A DNA stretch of 22,652 bases from Rikenellaceae bacterium (GCA_900769885.1 CAAGIG010000072.1:1-22652); one strand, 5' to 3'. Shown: positions 1 to 7,284, counted from the stretch's first letter. Numbers and translations are program-made. Notes: generated by a model not told the origin, from the letters alone.

Positions 1-240
1 AGACAGATGCTTCTTGCGGGTTATCGTCAGTATACTCTTGAAAATGATCACGTTGTGTCATTTGATACAGAGATTATGTTCTTGGGATTTGCAATGGATA
101 AGAATGGAAATATCGGACCATTGTGTAAAGAAACATTTGTCTTGACACGTGAGGGAGCAAGTTCTCCTGAAGAGTATTTCAATGGAGATTTTGCTCCAAA
201 ACCGGCAGGTTTCTACATTATGTCAAACTTGTCAAGATAA
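1..240 (+). CDS. 3' end of an unidentified protein (partial)
   Basis: The frame is open from the first base of the window and ends with TAA at 238-240, giving the last 79 residues of a gene that begins outside the window. The first ATG in view is at position 7, but the frame continues upstream of it, so that Met is probably internal. The residues include GYRQYTLENDH, a VVSFDTEIMFLGFAMD stretch and a tail ending GFYIMSNLSR. There is no transmembrane segment and I recognise no motif or family. The last 28 bp overlap the 3' end of the convergent regulator gene, which is unusual but possible. No function is assigned. It could be the end of a lipoprotein or metabolic enzyme; only the upstream sequence would decide. 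Confidence 0.6.
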   Translation, partial: RQMLLAGYRQYTLENDHVVSFDTEIMFLGFAMDKNGNIGPLCKETFVLTREGASSPEEYFNGDFAPKPAGFYIMSNLSR

Positions 241-1925
241 GTTATCAGAGATTTATCGTCGCCAGTCAGACCGAATTTTTTACGAAGTCTGGTTCTGGCG
301 GCGTTAATTCCATTTATAGTCTGGTTTGTGATATTGGATATCTCCTTTGTGGACATATTCAAATGTATAAAGGTACAAAGCCTTCTCTCGTTGATGGTCA
401 GGTCTGGATGTGTCTTTACAAGATTTTCCAGAAATGTGTTGTTATTCCCTTCCAGACTTTTTTCCACTTCGATCCAATTACTGATATCATTTCTCCCTTC
501 AAGTTCTCTGATAATCTCTTTGAGTCTTGTGTTGGAGGTCGTAATATCTTTACTTTTGCTGATTTCATCCAGCTTACAGATTAATCCTTGTATGAATACG
601 CTTTCCTGATATTGTTGGAGTCGTTTGACTTTAATCATATCATCTTTGGCTTTGAGCTCATTCTTGTATTTCTCGTCCTCCAATTGCAGATTCTTTTTGA
701 GGAGTTTTCTCCTTTGGATGTATGCATAGAAGAATAGAATTGTTCCCACTAGTACGATTATCAGTGCGATAATGACGATTTTAATGATGTATTTGTATGA
801 ATTGTTCTGCTCTTTAACTCTTGTGTTCTGGAGTTCGTTTATCGATTTTGACAGTTCAATAATGTTTTCATCGTTAACCAAATCTATATAAATATCTGTA
901 AGGTTCTTGAGGTTATCATATGCGTTTTTGAAGTCCCCCTTTGTCATATAGATCCATTGCAGGATATCGTATGACCTAAGTAGCATCTGTGGGTTAAAGT
1001 CACCTTTGTTAAGGTATAATTTGGCCAGATTTTCCGATTCAATCGATTTGTTGAAGTCGTTATTCATCAAGTAGTAATAGCCTTCTGCGGAGTAGTAGTA
1101 TCCTGAGTCTTTGATGTTTCTGAGCAGTGGTAGGCTTTTCTTCAAATATTTCTCGGCCAATTCCATTTCTGAAAGGTCGGTATATTTGAGAACTGCGTTC
1201 AGATAGATGCTGACCAGATGTGAATTGATTTTGTATTTTTCGTAAATTTCTTCTGCAACCGTAATTATGGAGTCGATTTCTTCTTTTAAGATAGGGTAGT
1301 AGAACAGGTTGTTAAGGGCTTTGGTCCTTTGAGTTTGTTCTATCTCGCTCTCATTGCTCATTGAGACAAATTTATTATATAGTCTTGATGTCTTCTCATC
1401 GTTGTGGTAGTAGTAGTGGATTCTCTCCATAATAAGGGAGCACTCTCGGATAGTGATGGTGTCCTGGTGCTTTTTTGCCAGTTCCATTGCTGTGAGGACA
1501 TTGTTGAAAGAGAAGTGCTTGTTGCCTAGTTTGAAGTTGTAGTCAGCTACATCTGTCAGAATACGGGCAGCCTCTTTTTCGAGACCTAATTTGCTATAAA
1601 TATTAAAGGCCTTTTCTCCATATAAGACACCATTTTTATACTTAAAGAGTGAGTCCCCTTCATATTTTGATGCAAATCTGAACATTTCAGCCATCTCCTT
1701 ATTGTATATTAGGGTGCTGTCTATGTCGTTAAGAAGAGTTACGGCATACAAATATGCTGAATCGGGGTTTGTATTTTTATTTTTTATAAATTGACGATAT
1801 TGTTTTTTTTGAGTATTAGATGAGAATATCTTTAGAGTCTTATCTTGTGGTGGTGATATTATATTTTCCCCATAAGATTTTATTGTCGTAAGTGCAATAA
1901 TTAGACAGATGAAAGTTTTTATCAT
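213..1925 (-). CDS. membrane-bound TPR sensor with C-terminal helix-turn-helix
   Basis: A 570-residue protein of a type common in Bacteroidota: signal peptide (about 1-18, MIKTFICLIIALTTIKSYG), a periplasmic alpha-helical TPR-like region (about 45-370), one transmembrane helix (about 379-402, YIIKIVIIALIIVLVGTIL), a charged coiled-coil, and a cytoplasmic LuxR/GerE-like helix-turn-helix (about 503-556, with ERRLCTFIHLNMSTKEIS and NAARTRLRKKFGL). It probably senses a periplasmic or envelope signal and controls transcription directly from the membrane. The frame runs back to 2021, but I start at the Met at 1925. That Met begins the signal peptide, has AGGAAA just upstream, and a -7 box at 1948-1955 lies between the two candidate starts. 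It diverges from the GH97 gene, which makes that operon and the region between them plausible targets. The ligand and regulon are inference only. Confidence 0.85.
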   Translation of the reverse strand: MIKTFICLIIALTTIKSYGENIISPPQDKTLKIFSSNTQKKQYRQFIKNKNTNPDSAYLYAVTLLNDIDSTLIYNKEMAEMFRFASKYEGDSLFKYKNGVLYGEKAFNIYSKLGLEKEAARILTDVADYNFKLGNKHFSFNNVLTAMELAKKHQDTITIRECSLIMERIHYYYHNDEKTSRLYNKFVSMSNESEIEQTQRTKALNNLFYYPILKEEIDSIITVAEEIYEKYKINSHLVSIYLNAVLKYTDLSEMELAEKYLKKSLPLLRNIKDSGYYYSAEGYYYLMNNDFNKSIESENLAKLYLNKGDFNPQMLLRSYDILQWIYMTKGDFKNAYDNLKNLTDIYIDLVNDENIIELSKSINELQNTRVKEQNNSYKYIIKIVIIALIIVLVGTILFFYAYIQRRKLLKKNLQLEDEKYKNELKAKDDMIKVKRLQQYQESVFIQGLICKLDEISKSKDITTSNTRLKEIIRELEGRNDISNWIEVEKSLEGNNNTFLENLVKTHPDLTINERRLCTFIHLNMSTKEISNITNQTINGINAARTRLRKKFGLTGDDKSLITYLDKFDIM

Positions 1926-1947
1926 ATAGGTTTCCTGTTTTATTTTA

Positions 1948-1955
1948 CAAATGTA
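1948..1955 (-). promoter_or_regulatory. -7 box for the TPR-HTH regulator
   Basis: On the minus strand this reads TACATTTG, a perfect match to the Bacteroidota -7 consensus TAnnTTTG. It lies 22 nt upstream of the chosen ATG, leaving room for a short leader that contains AGGAAA. No clear TTTG -33 element sits at the usual spacing. The position supports the start at 1925 rather than 2021. Confidence 0.45.
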
Positions 1956-2049
1956 ATAAACTTTATTTGTTAAATCTACTATTACAAGGTGAGAAATTTT
2001 AAAATATAGCTGCTTTTGCAAAGTTTTGATATTTAGGCAAATAAAATGC

Positions 2050-2143
2050 TTGTAATATTCTTGTAATACTATTTTTATGTGATGTTGTAATTTTGTAATA
2101 GCCCAAATTGCTTTTCTTGAGAGCAGATTTATAATTTTGTAAA
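2050..2143 (+). repeat. cluster of TTGTAAT heptamers, possible operator array
   Basis: TTGTAAT occurs at 2050-2056, 2061-2067, 2085-2091 and 2093-2099, with a variant TTGTAAA at 2137-2143 and an inverted copy (ATTACAA) at 1981-1987. The first two are 11 bp apart start to start, about one helical turn. They lie between two divergent genes, one of which encodes a DNA-binding regulator, so they may be binding sites. The region is AT-rich, so some copies may be chance; two of them also overlap TAATTTTG promoter-like boxes. Confidence 0.4.
2107..2139 (+). promoter_or_regulatory. candidate promoter of a leader or small RNA
   Basis: ATTG (2107-2110) is followed after 21 bp by TAATTTTG (2132-2139), a perfect TAnnTTTG -7 box at the normal spacing from a -33-like element. 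Transcription would begin near 2145 and run into the hairpins at 2169-2313. A second perfect -7 box, TAATTTTG, lies at 2088-2095. Neither has an obvious protein-coding target closer than the GH97 gene at 2349. Confidence 0.4.
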
Positions 2144-2144
2144 T

Positions 2145-2326
2145 GTAAGTGAATGAAAAGTGTTACAGCCGGTCAGTCGTGAGACTGCCGGAAATTGTAA
2201 TTGTTTTTCGGGTGGGTAACAAGGAATTCTGTTGGGTAGCAGAATTCCTTGCCCCAAATTTAATTTAAAATAAACTTTGATTAAGACTTCAGGTCTGCGA
2301 GAAATCGCAGGCCTTTTATTATTTTT
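2145..2326 (+). ncRNA. candidate structured small RNA or leader ending at a terminator
   Basis: This stretch has no supportable open frame but strong potential RNA structure. Hairpin A is at 2169-2191 (CCGG-T-CAGTC, loop GTGA, GACTG-CCGG). Hairpin B is at 2220-2251, a perfect 12-bp stem (CAAGGAATTCTG / CAGAATTCCTTG) with an 8-nt loop. TGTTAC at 2161-2166 can pair with GTAACA at 2216-2221, closing a domain around hairpin A, although it competes with hairpin B for 2220-2221. A GAAA-loop terminator hairpin follows at 2291-2314. A candidate promoter precedes it and a separate -7 box for GH97 overlaps its T-tract, so an independent transcript of about 180 nt is plausible. It matches no RNA family that I recognise by eye (6S, SRP, riboswitch). 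It could instead be an attenuating leader of the GH97 operon. Confidence 0.4.
2291..2326 (+). terminator. intrinsic terminator upstream of the GH97 gene
   Basis: The stem AGGTCTGCGA (2291-2300) and TCGCAGGCCT (2305-2314) closes a GAAA tetraloop with a single G-T wobble. It is followed directly by a T-rich tract, TTTATTATTTTT. The nearest plus-strand gene upstream ends 2 kb away, so the terminator probably serves a small RNA or attenuates a leader. Confidence 0.7.
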
Positions 2327-2327
2327 G
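2320..2327 (+). promoter_or_regulatory. -7 box for the GH97 operon
   Basis: TATTTTTG is a perfect TAnnTTTG match and lies 21 nt before the ATG at 2349, giving a leader of about 16 nt. It overlaps the T-tract of the terminator hairpin. No -33 TTTG is present at the expected spacing, so an activator or alternative sigma factor may be needed. A weaker alternative is TAAACTTTG at 2271-2279, preceded 19 bp upstream by TTG. Confidence 0.45.
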
Positions 2328-2348
2328 CGGGTTACTTGTTTTCAGAAT

Positions 2349-4373
2349 ATGAGAAAATTTTTCTACTCGGTGGTGATGGCGTTTATTGCCCTTTCTTGTG
2401 CAGATACTGACAATGTTGTCAAATCTCCCGATGGCAGGTGGGCTATAGAATTTGGGATTTCAGACAATGGATCCCTTTATTATTGTGTGAAGGATTGCCG
2501 TACCGGATCTGATTTGATTTCAGAATCAATGTTGGGCCTCGATTTTTTTGAATTCGATTCGTTGCAAAGATTCTCATTGAGAGAGATTAAACATAACGCC
2601 TTTAGTGAAAGCTGGACTCAACCTTGGGGAGAGAATAAGGTTGTTACAGACAGGCATAATCAGATGGTGATTGTTCTCTCTGATTCTTTGGGAAATAGTA
2701 TGAATGTCAGATTTCGTGCTTTCGATGATGGGGTTGCTTTCAGATATGAGTATGAAACAATTTATGACTCGTTGCGCGTTGTTAAGGAATTAACTGAGTT
2801 CAATCTGTGTGCAGATGGTATTGCGTGGTATGCTGATGCCAATTTCGAGTCTTATGAGATGGAGTATAAGCAAGCCTCTTTGAGTGAGGTTGCGTCGGCG
2901 TCCACCCCTTTTGTTTTTAAATCTTCGCAGAGATATTTTGCAATCCACGAAGCAGCCTTGTATGATTTTCCCGAGATGGTTTTGGTCAATGAGGATTCTC
3001 TCTCTTTTAAGGGTTATCTGGCTCCTTATTATAAAGGAGTAAGGGCTGTTGTTCCGGGGAACTTCATTACTCCCTGGAGAACAATCCAATTGAGTGATGA
3101 TGCTGTAGGATTAATTAACTCTACTATGATTTTAAATCTCAATGAGTCTTGCAAGATTGAGGATAGCAGCTGGATTAAACCTCAAAAGTATATCGGTGTG
3201 TGGTGGGAGATGCATCTTGGTACAAAAGAGTGGAAGGAGGGACCACGACACGGTGCTACTACTTTTGAAGCATTGAGATATATCGATTTTGCTGCAGAGA
3301 ACTCCATTGATGGAGTCTTGTTTGAAGGATGGAATAAGGGTTGGGAGAATTGGGGTGGATCTCAAGAATTTGACTATGTGAATTCCAGTGGGGATTTTGA
3401 TCTTGATTCTGTTGTGGCTTATGCCGGGAAGAAGGGGGTCAGTGTCTGGATGCATAATGAGACGGGTGGTAATATTTACGATTATGAGTCCAAGATGGAG
3501 GATGCGTTCAGAATGTATCGGGATTTGGGAATTCATTATTTGAAAACAGGGTATGCCGGTGGAATGCCTGAGAATATCAGGCATCATTCGCAGAAAGGGG
3601 TGAACCATTACCAGAAAGTGGTGGAGTTGGCTGCAAAATATCAGATTGCTTTGGATGTCCACGAGCCGATAAAGGAGACCGGTATTCGAAGGACCTGGCC
3701 GAATATGATGACAAGGGAGGGGGCAAGAGGAATGGAGTGGAATGCCTGGAGTCGGGGAAACAGTTCTGATTATTTGACAATTCTCCCATTTGTGAGATTG
3801 CTTGCAGGTCCTATGGATTATACCCCGGGGGTTTTTGATATTTATTTTGAAAGGGCTTGTGCCGATTCAGGAAGGGTGCAGTGGAATGGGGATAATTCGC
3901 AATGTTTTATAAAGACCACTTTGGCTCGTCAGATTGCCAATTGGGTGATAATTTATTCCCCTTTGCAGATGGCTTGTGATATGATTGAAAATTATCAGGG
4001 GCATCCTGCGTTTGAGTTTTTCAGGGAGTTTGATCCCGATTGTGACTGGTCGGAGGCGTTGCTGGGGGAAATAGGAGAATATATTGTAGTGGCAAGAAGG
4101 GCTAAAGGGAAATTTTATGTTGGGGCAGGAACCAATTCTGAGGGGAGGGTTGTGGAGTTGCCACTGGATTTCCTTGAAGATGGGGTTCTTTATAAAGCAA
4201 AAATTTATGGGGACGATTTGGGTGCAGAGGTGATTTGTCAGCCAGATGGGACATTTGCACCCGATAAGAGGAGTTATGTTATAGTTGAGAAGTTTGTTTC
4301 AGACAAGGATTCATTGCGAATTGAAATGGCTCCTGATGGAGGGCAGGCAATTTTCTTTGAACCTGTTGTTTAG
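2349..4373 (+). CDS. GH97 family alpha-glucosidase, SusB-like lipoprotein
   Basis: A 674-residue glycoside hydrolase family 97 enzyme, predicted to release glucose from alpha-glucans or oligosaccharides. The catalytic barrel carries FEGWNKGWENWGG (Glu326), MHNETGG (Glu371), HEPIKETGIRRTWPN (Glu439) and TREGARGMEWNAW (Glu463). The last two Glu are 24 residues apart, as are Glu508 and Glu532 of SusB. KTGYAGG has no nucleophilic Asp. Together these point to the inverting alpha-glucosidase type rather than the retaining alpha-galactosidase type. The frame opens with TTG at 2277, but I start at the ATG at 2349 because MRKFFYSVVMAFIALSC is a lipoprotein signal peptide with Cys17 as the probable lipidation site, and the -7 box lies at 2320. 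The mature protein is probably membrane-anchored, periplasmic or surface-exposed. No SusC/SusD genes are nearby. The next gene starts 14 bp downstream. Confidence 0.9.
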   Translation: MRKFFYSVVMAFIALSCADTDNVVKSPDGRWAIEFGISDNGSLYYCVKDCRTGSDLISESMLGLDFFEFDSLQRFSLREIKHNAFSESWTQPWGENKVVTDRHNQMVIVLSDSLGNSMNVRFRAFDDGVAFRYEYETIYDSLRVVKELTEFNLCADGIAWYADANFESYEMEYKQASLSEVASASTPFVFKSSQRYFAIHEAALYDFPEMVLVNEDSLSFKGYLAPYYKGVRAVVPGNFITPWRTIQLSDDAVGLINSTMILNLNESCKIEDSSWIKPQKYIGVWWEMHLGTKEWKEGPRHGATTFEALRYIDFAAENSIDGVLFEGWNKGWENWGGSQEFDYVNSSGDFDLDSVVAYAGKKGVSVWMHNETGGNIYDYESKMEDAFRMYRDLGIHYLKTGYAGGMPENIRHHSQKGVNHYQKVVELAAKYQIALDVHEPIKETGIRRTWPNMMTREGARGMEWNAWSRGNSSDYLTILPFVRLLAGPMDYTPGVFDIYFERACADSGRVQWNGDNSQCFIKTTLARQIANWVIIYSPLQMACDMIENYQGHPAFEFFREFDPDCDWSEALLGEIGEYIVVARRAKGKFYVGAGTNSEGRVVELPLDFLEDGVLYKAKIYGDDLGAEVICQPDGTFAPDKRSYVIVEKFVSDKDSLRIEMAPDGGQAIFFEPVV

Positions 4374-4387
4374 GAAAAGGAAAAGGT

Positions 4388-4945
4388 ATGGCAGATAATT
4401 ATCTTGAAAAGAAAATGGAGGAGTTCAGGTCTGCCCCTCAAAAAGGGGTGGCGAAAAGGCCTAAGACACAGATTAAGCAGTTGTTGCAAAAGAACAGGGG
4501 TTACCTTGTTTTTGATGCAAAAGTGGTGGTTAGGGAGTCTCATTTGAATGATATTATTCAGGTTAATGAGATTTTAAACTTTTTGGATGAGGGAGAGAAT
4601 TTTGAATTTAGGGGTGTTGTAGGGGAGCAGATCTCTAAAATTTCACCTTATATAGATATGGATGATGTTCCCGGAGGGGTGGCACAGCAGGAGCCCGATT
4701 GGGATTCTATGAGGGCTTTTATTGTTGTTTGTGCAGAGTCTATACAGGAGGTTACTTATGTCGATTTGGGTATTTCTATTATGGCTATGTCGCTTAGGGC
4801 TACTGAGATGGGACTTAATGCCACTCCACTTATGGTTTCAGATTCGGAGGGGATGGCAAAGGAATTGGGACTGGCCTATTCTCCAATAATGGTTTTGGCT
4901 GTCGGGAAAGGGATTGAACTTCCGGTGGAAAGTAAAAAAGGTTGA
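4388..4945 (+). CDS. nitroreductase-like protein, divergent
   Basis: A 185-residue soluble protein. The C-terminal half resembles FMN-dependent nitroreductases: AFIVVCAESIQEVTYVDLGI corresponds to the conserved strand and following helix, and LRATEMGLNATPLMV to the re-side segment, ending with YSPIMVLAVGKG. The usual N-terminal phosphate-binding R-R-S motif is not visible. Instead there is a lysine-rich start (MADNYLEKKMEEFRSAPQKG) and a KVVVRESHLNDIIQ region, so the protein may be a divergent or non-redox member. It follows the GH97 gene after 14 bp with a strong ribosome binding site (AGGAAAAGG), so the two are probably co-transcribed. Its stop codon lies inside the terminator stem. The substrate is unknown. 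Confidence 0.65.
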   Translation: MADNYLEKKMEEFRSAPQKGVAKRPKTQIKQLLQKNRGYLVFDAKVVVRESHLNDIIQVNEILNFLDEGENFEFRGVVGEQISKISPYIDMDDVPGGVAQQEPDWDSMRAFIVVCAESIQEVTYVDLGISIMAMSLRATEMGLNATPLMVSDSEGMAKELGLAYSPIMVLAVGKGIELPVESKKG

Positions 4946-4972
4946 GCCGAGTTAGGCCCAACCTTAATTTTT
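4938..4972. terminator. bidirectional terminator between convergent operons
   Basis: AAGGTTG (4938-4944) pairs with CAACCTT (4959-4965), and an inner GCC/GGC pair closes a GAGTTA loop, with one A/C mismatch between the two. A T-rich tract follows on the plus strand (AATTTTT), and a run of A precedes it, which is a T-run on the minus strand. It can therefore end both the GH97 operon and iorAB. The stem begins within the nitroreductase-like stop region. Confidence 0.75.
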
Positions 4973-4988
4973 CAGATCTTCTCAGATG

Positions 4989-5576
4989 TTATTTTGTAGA
5001 TTCGATACTGTATTGGTATCCTGCATCCAATGCTGCTAGGTTGCTGTTTACGATTTCTTCACCTTTGCGAGAGAAGATTTTTCTGACAGCTTCTTTGATT
5101 GCATCGTATTCAATTCCCAACATAGGAACTGCTGCTCCAAGAAGTACCATATTTGATGCTTGTGCCGGTGCACCTGCATTTTTTGCCAATGTCTCAACAT
5201 CAAGCATTACGTTGTTTGGAATAGCTTTGATGTGTTTGATTACCTCTTCGGTATCAGGGTAGTTAGGAATGTTGATGAATGGAATGGTTGATGTAACGAT
5301 CCAGCCCTCTTTTGAAAGTGAACCGACATATCTTAGTGCTTCCATTGGTTCCAATGAGATAATGATATCCACTCCTCCTGTTGGGATAAGGTCGCTCGAG
5401 ATGGGGTCTGAAGAGAGGCGTAGGTTACTTTGAACATCACCACCTCTTTGGCTCATTCCGTGAACTTCAGCTTGTTTGATGTGAAGTCCGTTTGTGAGAG
5501 CGGCTTCTCCGATTACTGTTGCAATTGAAAGGATACCTTGTCCGCCGACACCTGCTAATATTATATCTTTTTTCAT
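4989..5576 (-). CDS. iorB: indolepyruvate ferredoxin oxidoreductase, beta subunit
   Basis: A 195-residue gamma-type (pyruvate/ketoisovalerate oxidoreductase) subunit. It opens with MKKDIILAGVGGQGILSIA, the hallmark of IorB and of 2-oxoacid:ferredoxin oxidoreductase gamma domains, followed by HGMSQRGGDVQSNLRL. Together with IorA it would oxidatively decarboxylate aryl-pyruvates such as indolepyruvate or phenylpyruvate to aryl-acetyl-CoA, or run in reverse to make aromatic amino acids from aryl-acids. The length is normal for the family. It starts 16 bp downstream of the iorA stop, so the two form an operon read from the promoter at 7225-7255. The Shine-Dalgarno sequence is weak. The exact 2-oxoacid substrate cannot be read from the sequence. 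Confidence 0.93.
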   Translation of the reverse strand: MKKDIILAGVGGQGILSIATVIGEAALTNGLHIKQAEVHGMSQRGGDVQSNLRLSSDPISSDLIPTGGVDIIISLEPMEALRYVGSLSKEGWIVTSTIPFINIPNYPDTEEVIKHIKAIPNNVMLDVETLAKNAGAPAQASNMVLLGAAVPMLGIEYDAIKEAVRKIFSRKGEEIVNSNLAALDAGYQYSIESTK

Positions 5577-5592
5577 CTTGATATTCTGCTAA

Positions 5593-7203
5593 TTATTTGT
5601 TGTTCTTTTTCTCTCTTGCGTGACGTTTGAATGTTTGGATACATTCGCGGCGAGGGATTACCACAGATACACCATTGTATGCAATCTCTTCGCGAAGAGT
5701 TTGTTTGATCTCTTCCATATTTTTAGGAAGTGGAACTACTACTCTGATGTGTGCAGGGTCAACACCGACTCCGGCGCAGATTGCTTCAAGTCTTCCTGTT
5801 CCGGCAGAGTCTTGTCCACCTGTCATACCGGTGGTAAGGTTGTCAGAGATGATAATCACTACATTTGCGTTGTTGTTTACGCAGTCCAACAGACCTGTGA
5901 TACCTGAGTGGGTGAATGTTGAGTCACCGATAACTGCAAATGCGGGGAATTGACCTGCGTCAGAAGCACCTTTTGCCATTGTGATAGAAGCACCCATATC
6001 TACTGTAGAGTGGATTGCTCTGAATGGAGGAAGAGCTCCAAGTGTATAACATCCGATGTCGCTGAAGATTCTTGAGTTTTCAAATTCTGCAGCAACTTCG
6101 TTAAGTGCGCTGTACATATCTCTGTGTCCGCAACCTTGACAAAGTGCAGGAGGTCTTGAAACAACGATATTGTCAGATTCGTGAGCTTTCAAAGGTTCAA
6201 GACCCAATGCTTTTCTTACAGAATCGGGGTTAAGTTCTCCAACGCGTGGAAGATCTCCTGTAAGACGGCCCACAACTTCAACTTTTGAAGAGATCTTTTG
6301 AAGCATAATCTCTTCTGCTACGGGCTGACCTTCTTCCATAACCATTACTTTCTTGACACCATCTGCCAACATTTGGCCGATAAGTGCGTCAGGAATAGGG
6401 TAGCGTGAGATTTTCAATACTCCGTAAGGTGATCCCTGAGGGTAGTTTTCCATCAAGTAGTTGTATGCGATACCGCAGGCTACGATAGCCATACTTTTAT
6501 CGTTACCTGGGATGTATTGGTTGCGAGGGTCGTTAGCCGATTCTTGTTCGAAAAGTTTTTGCTCTTCCAAAAGGGTATTGTAACGAACTTTTGAGTTAGC
6601 AGGAAGAAGAATCCATTGACGTGGATTTTCAGGGAATGAACAAGTGTTTTGAGGACGACGTGTCTCAGATGTTTCAACTTCTGCACGAGAGTGTGCCATA
6701 CGAGTGGTAACTCTCAACAATACAGGAATTTTGTATTTTTCAGAGAATTCAAATGCATCGCGAACCATATCGTATGCTTCTTGTTGTGAATCAGGTTCGA
6801 AGGTGGGGATGAATGAGAATTTTCCGTAGAATCTCGAGTCTTGCTCATTTTGAGAAGAGTGCATTGAAGGGTCATCTGCAGCAACAACTACCAAACCACC
6901 GTTGGTACCGGTCATTGCTGAGTTTACAAAAGCGTCGGCTGCCACGTTCATACCTACGTGTTTCATACAAACCAAAGCTCTTTTGCCCATATACGACATA
7001 CCAAGAGCCGCTTCCATAGCGGTCTTTTCGTTAGTACACCATCTGCAGAAAATTTTCTCTGAGTCAGAACTTGTTTTCTGCACGTGTTGGATATATTCTG
7101 TTATTTCGGTTGAGGGGGTGCCGGGATAGGCATAAACCCCGGAAATACCGGAATGAATTGCTGATAGGGCGATTGCTTCATCGCCTAAAAGTAGTTGTCT
7201 CAT
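5593..7203 (-). CDS. iorA: indolepyruvate ferredoxin oxidoreductase, alpha subunit, lacking ferredoxin domain
   Basis: A 536-residue TPP-dependent subunit. It starts MRQLLLGDEAIALSAIHSG and contains GVYAYPGTPSTEI (pyrimidine-binding domain I), CQGCGHRDMYSAL near residue 354, and the TPP/Mg segment GDSTFTHSG...NNN near 426-445. The frame could begin at 7290, but the family alignment and the promoter at 7225-7232 place the start at 7203. Classical IorA proteins end in an 8-Cys ferredoxin-like domain. This one stops after IPRRECIQTFKRHAREKK with no CxxCxxC cluster, and only 16 bp separate it from iorB, so no lost domain is hidden downstream. Electrons must leave through a separate ferredoxin or another partner. 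This may be a lineage-typical short form rather than damage, since the frame is clean. Confidence 0.92.
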   Translation of the reverse strand: MRQLLLGDEAIALSAIHSGISGVYAYPGTPSTEITEYIQHVQKTSSDSEKIFCRWCTNEKTAMEAALGMSYMGKRALVCMKHVGMNVAADAFVNSAMTGTNGGLVVVAADDPSMHSSQNEQDSRFYGKFSFIPTFEPDSQQEAYDMVRDAFEFSEKYKIPVLLRVTTRMAHSRAEVETSETRRPQNTCSFPENPRQWILLPANSKVRYNTLLEEQKLFEQESANDPRNQYIPGNDKSMAIVACGIAYNYLMENYPQGSPYGVLKISRYPIPDALIGQMLADGVKKVMVMEEGQPVAEEIMLQKISSKVEVVGRLTGDLPRVGELNPDSVRKALGLEPLKAHESDNIVVSRPPALCQGCGHRDMYSALNEVAAEFENSRIFSDIGCYTLGALPPFRAIHSTVDMGASITMAKGASDAGQFPAFAVIGDSTFTHSGITGLLDCVNNNANVVIIISDNLTTGMTGGQDSAGTGRLEAICAGVGVDPAHIRVVVPLPKNMEEIKQTLREEIAYNGVSVVIPRRECIQTFKRHAREKKNNK

Positions 7204-7224
7204 ATAAAATCGATTGTTATCTTT

Positions 7225-7255
7225 CAAAATTAGAACTAATTTTTTAATTGTCCAA
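7225..7255 (-). promoter_or_regulatory. promoter of iorAB
   Basis: The minus strand carries TTG (7253-7255), a 20-bp spacer and TAATTTTG (7225-7232), a perfect -7 box at the standard Bacteroidota spacing. Transcription would start near 7219, about 16 nt before the iorA ATG at 7203. This rules out the longer open frame starting at 7290. Confidence 0.55.
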
Positions 7256-7276
7256 TATTTTTTCAATGAAAATATG

Positions 7277-7284
7277 TATGTTTG
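7277..7284 (+). promoter_or_regulatory. -7 box for the panC operon
   Basis: TATGTTTG perfectly matches TAnnTTTG and lies 20 nt before the panC ATG at 7305. A T-run at 7258-7263 is the only candidate -33 region at the right distance. It lies in the 101-bp divergent region shared with iorA. Confidence 0.45.

Noticed and set aside
2145..2326. A known riboswitch (TPP, FMN, cobalamin, SAM) upstream of GH97
   Set aside because: None of the conserved core motifs is visible, and the downstream genes are not vitamin or amino-acid genes.
3132..3662. Minus-strand open frame of 176 aa inside the GH97 gene
   Set aside because: Lies fully within a clearly conserved enzyme, has no recognisable motif and no start signals.
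4942..5262. Plus-strand open frame of 106 aa starting at the nitroreductase-like stop
   Set aside because: It crosses the terminator and runs antisense to iorB; no independent evidence.
5593..5600. Frameshift or truncation that removed the IorA ferredoxin domain
   Set aside because: Only 16 bp lie between iorA and iorB and no Cys-rich remnant is present in any frame, so the short form appears genuine.
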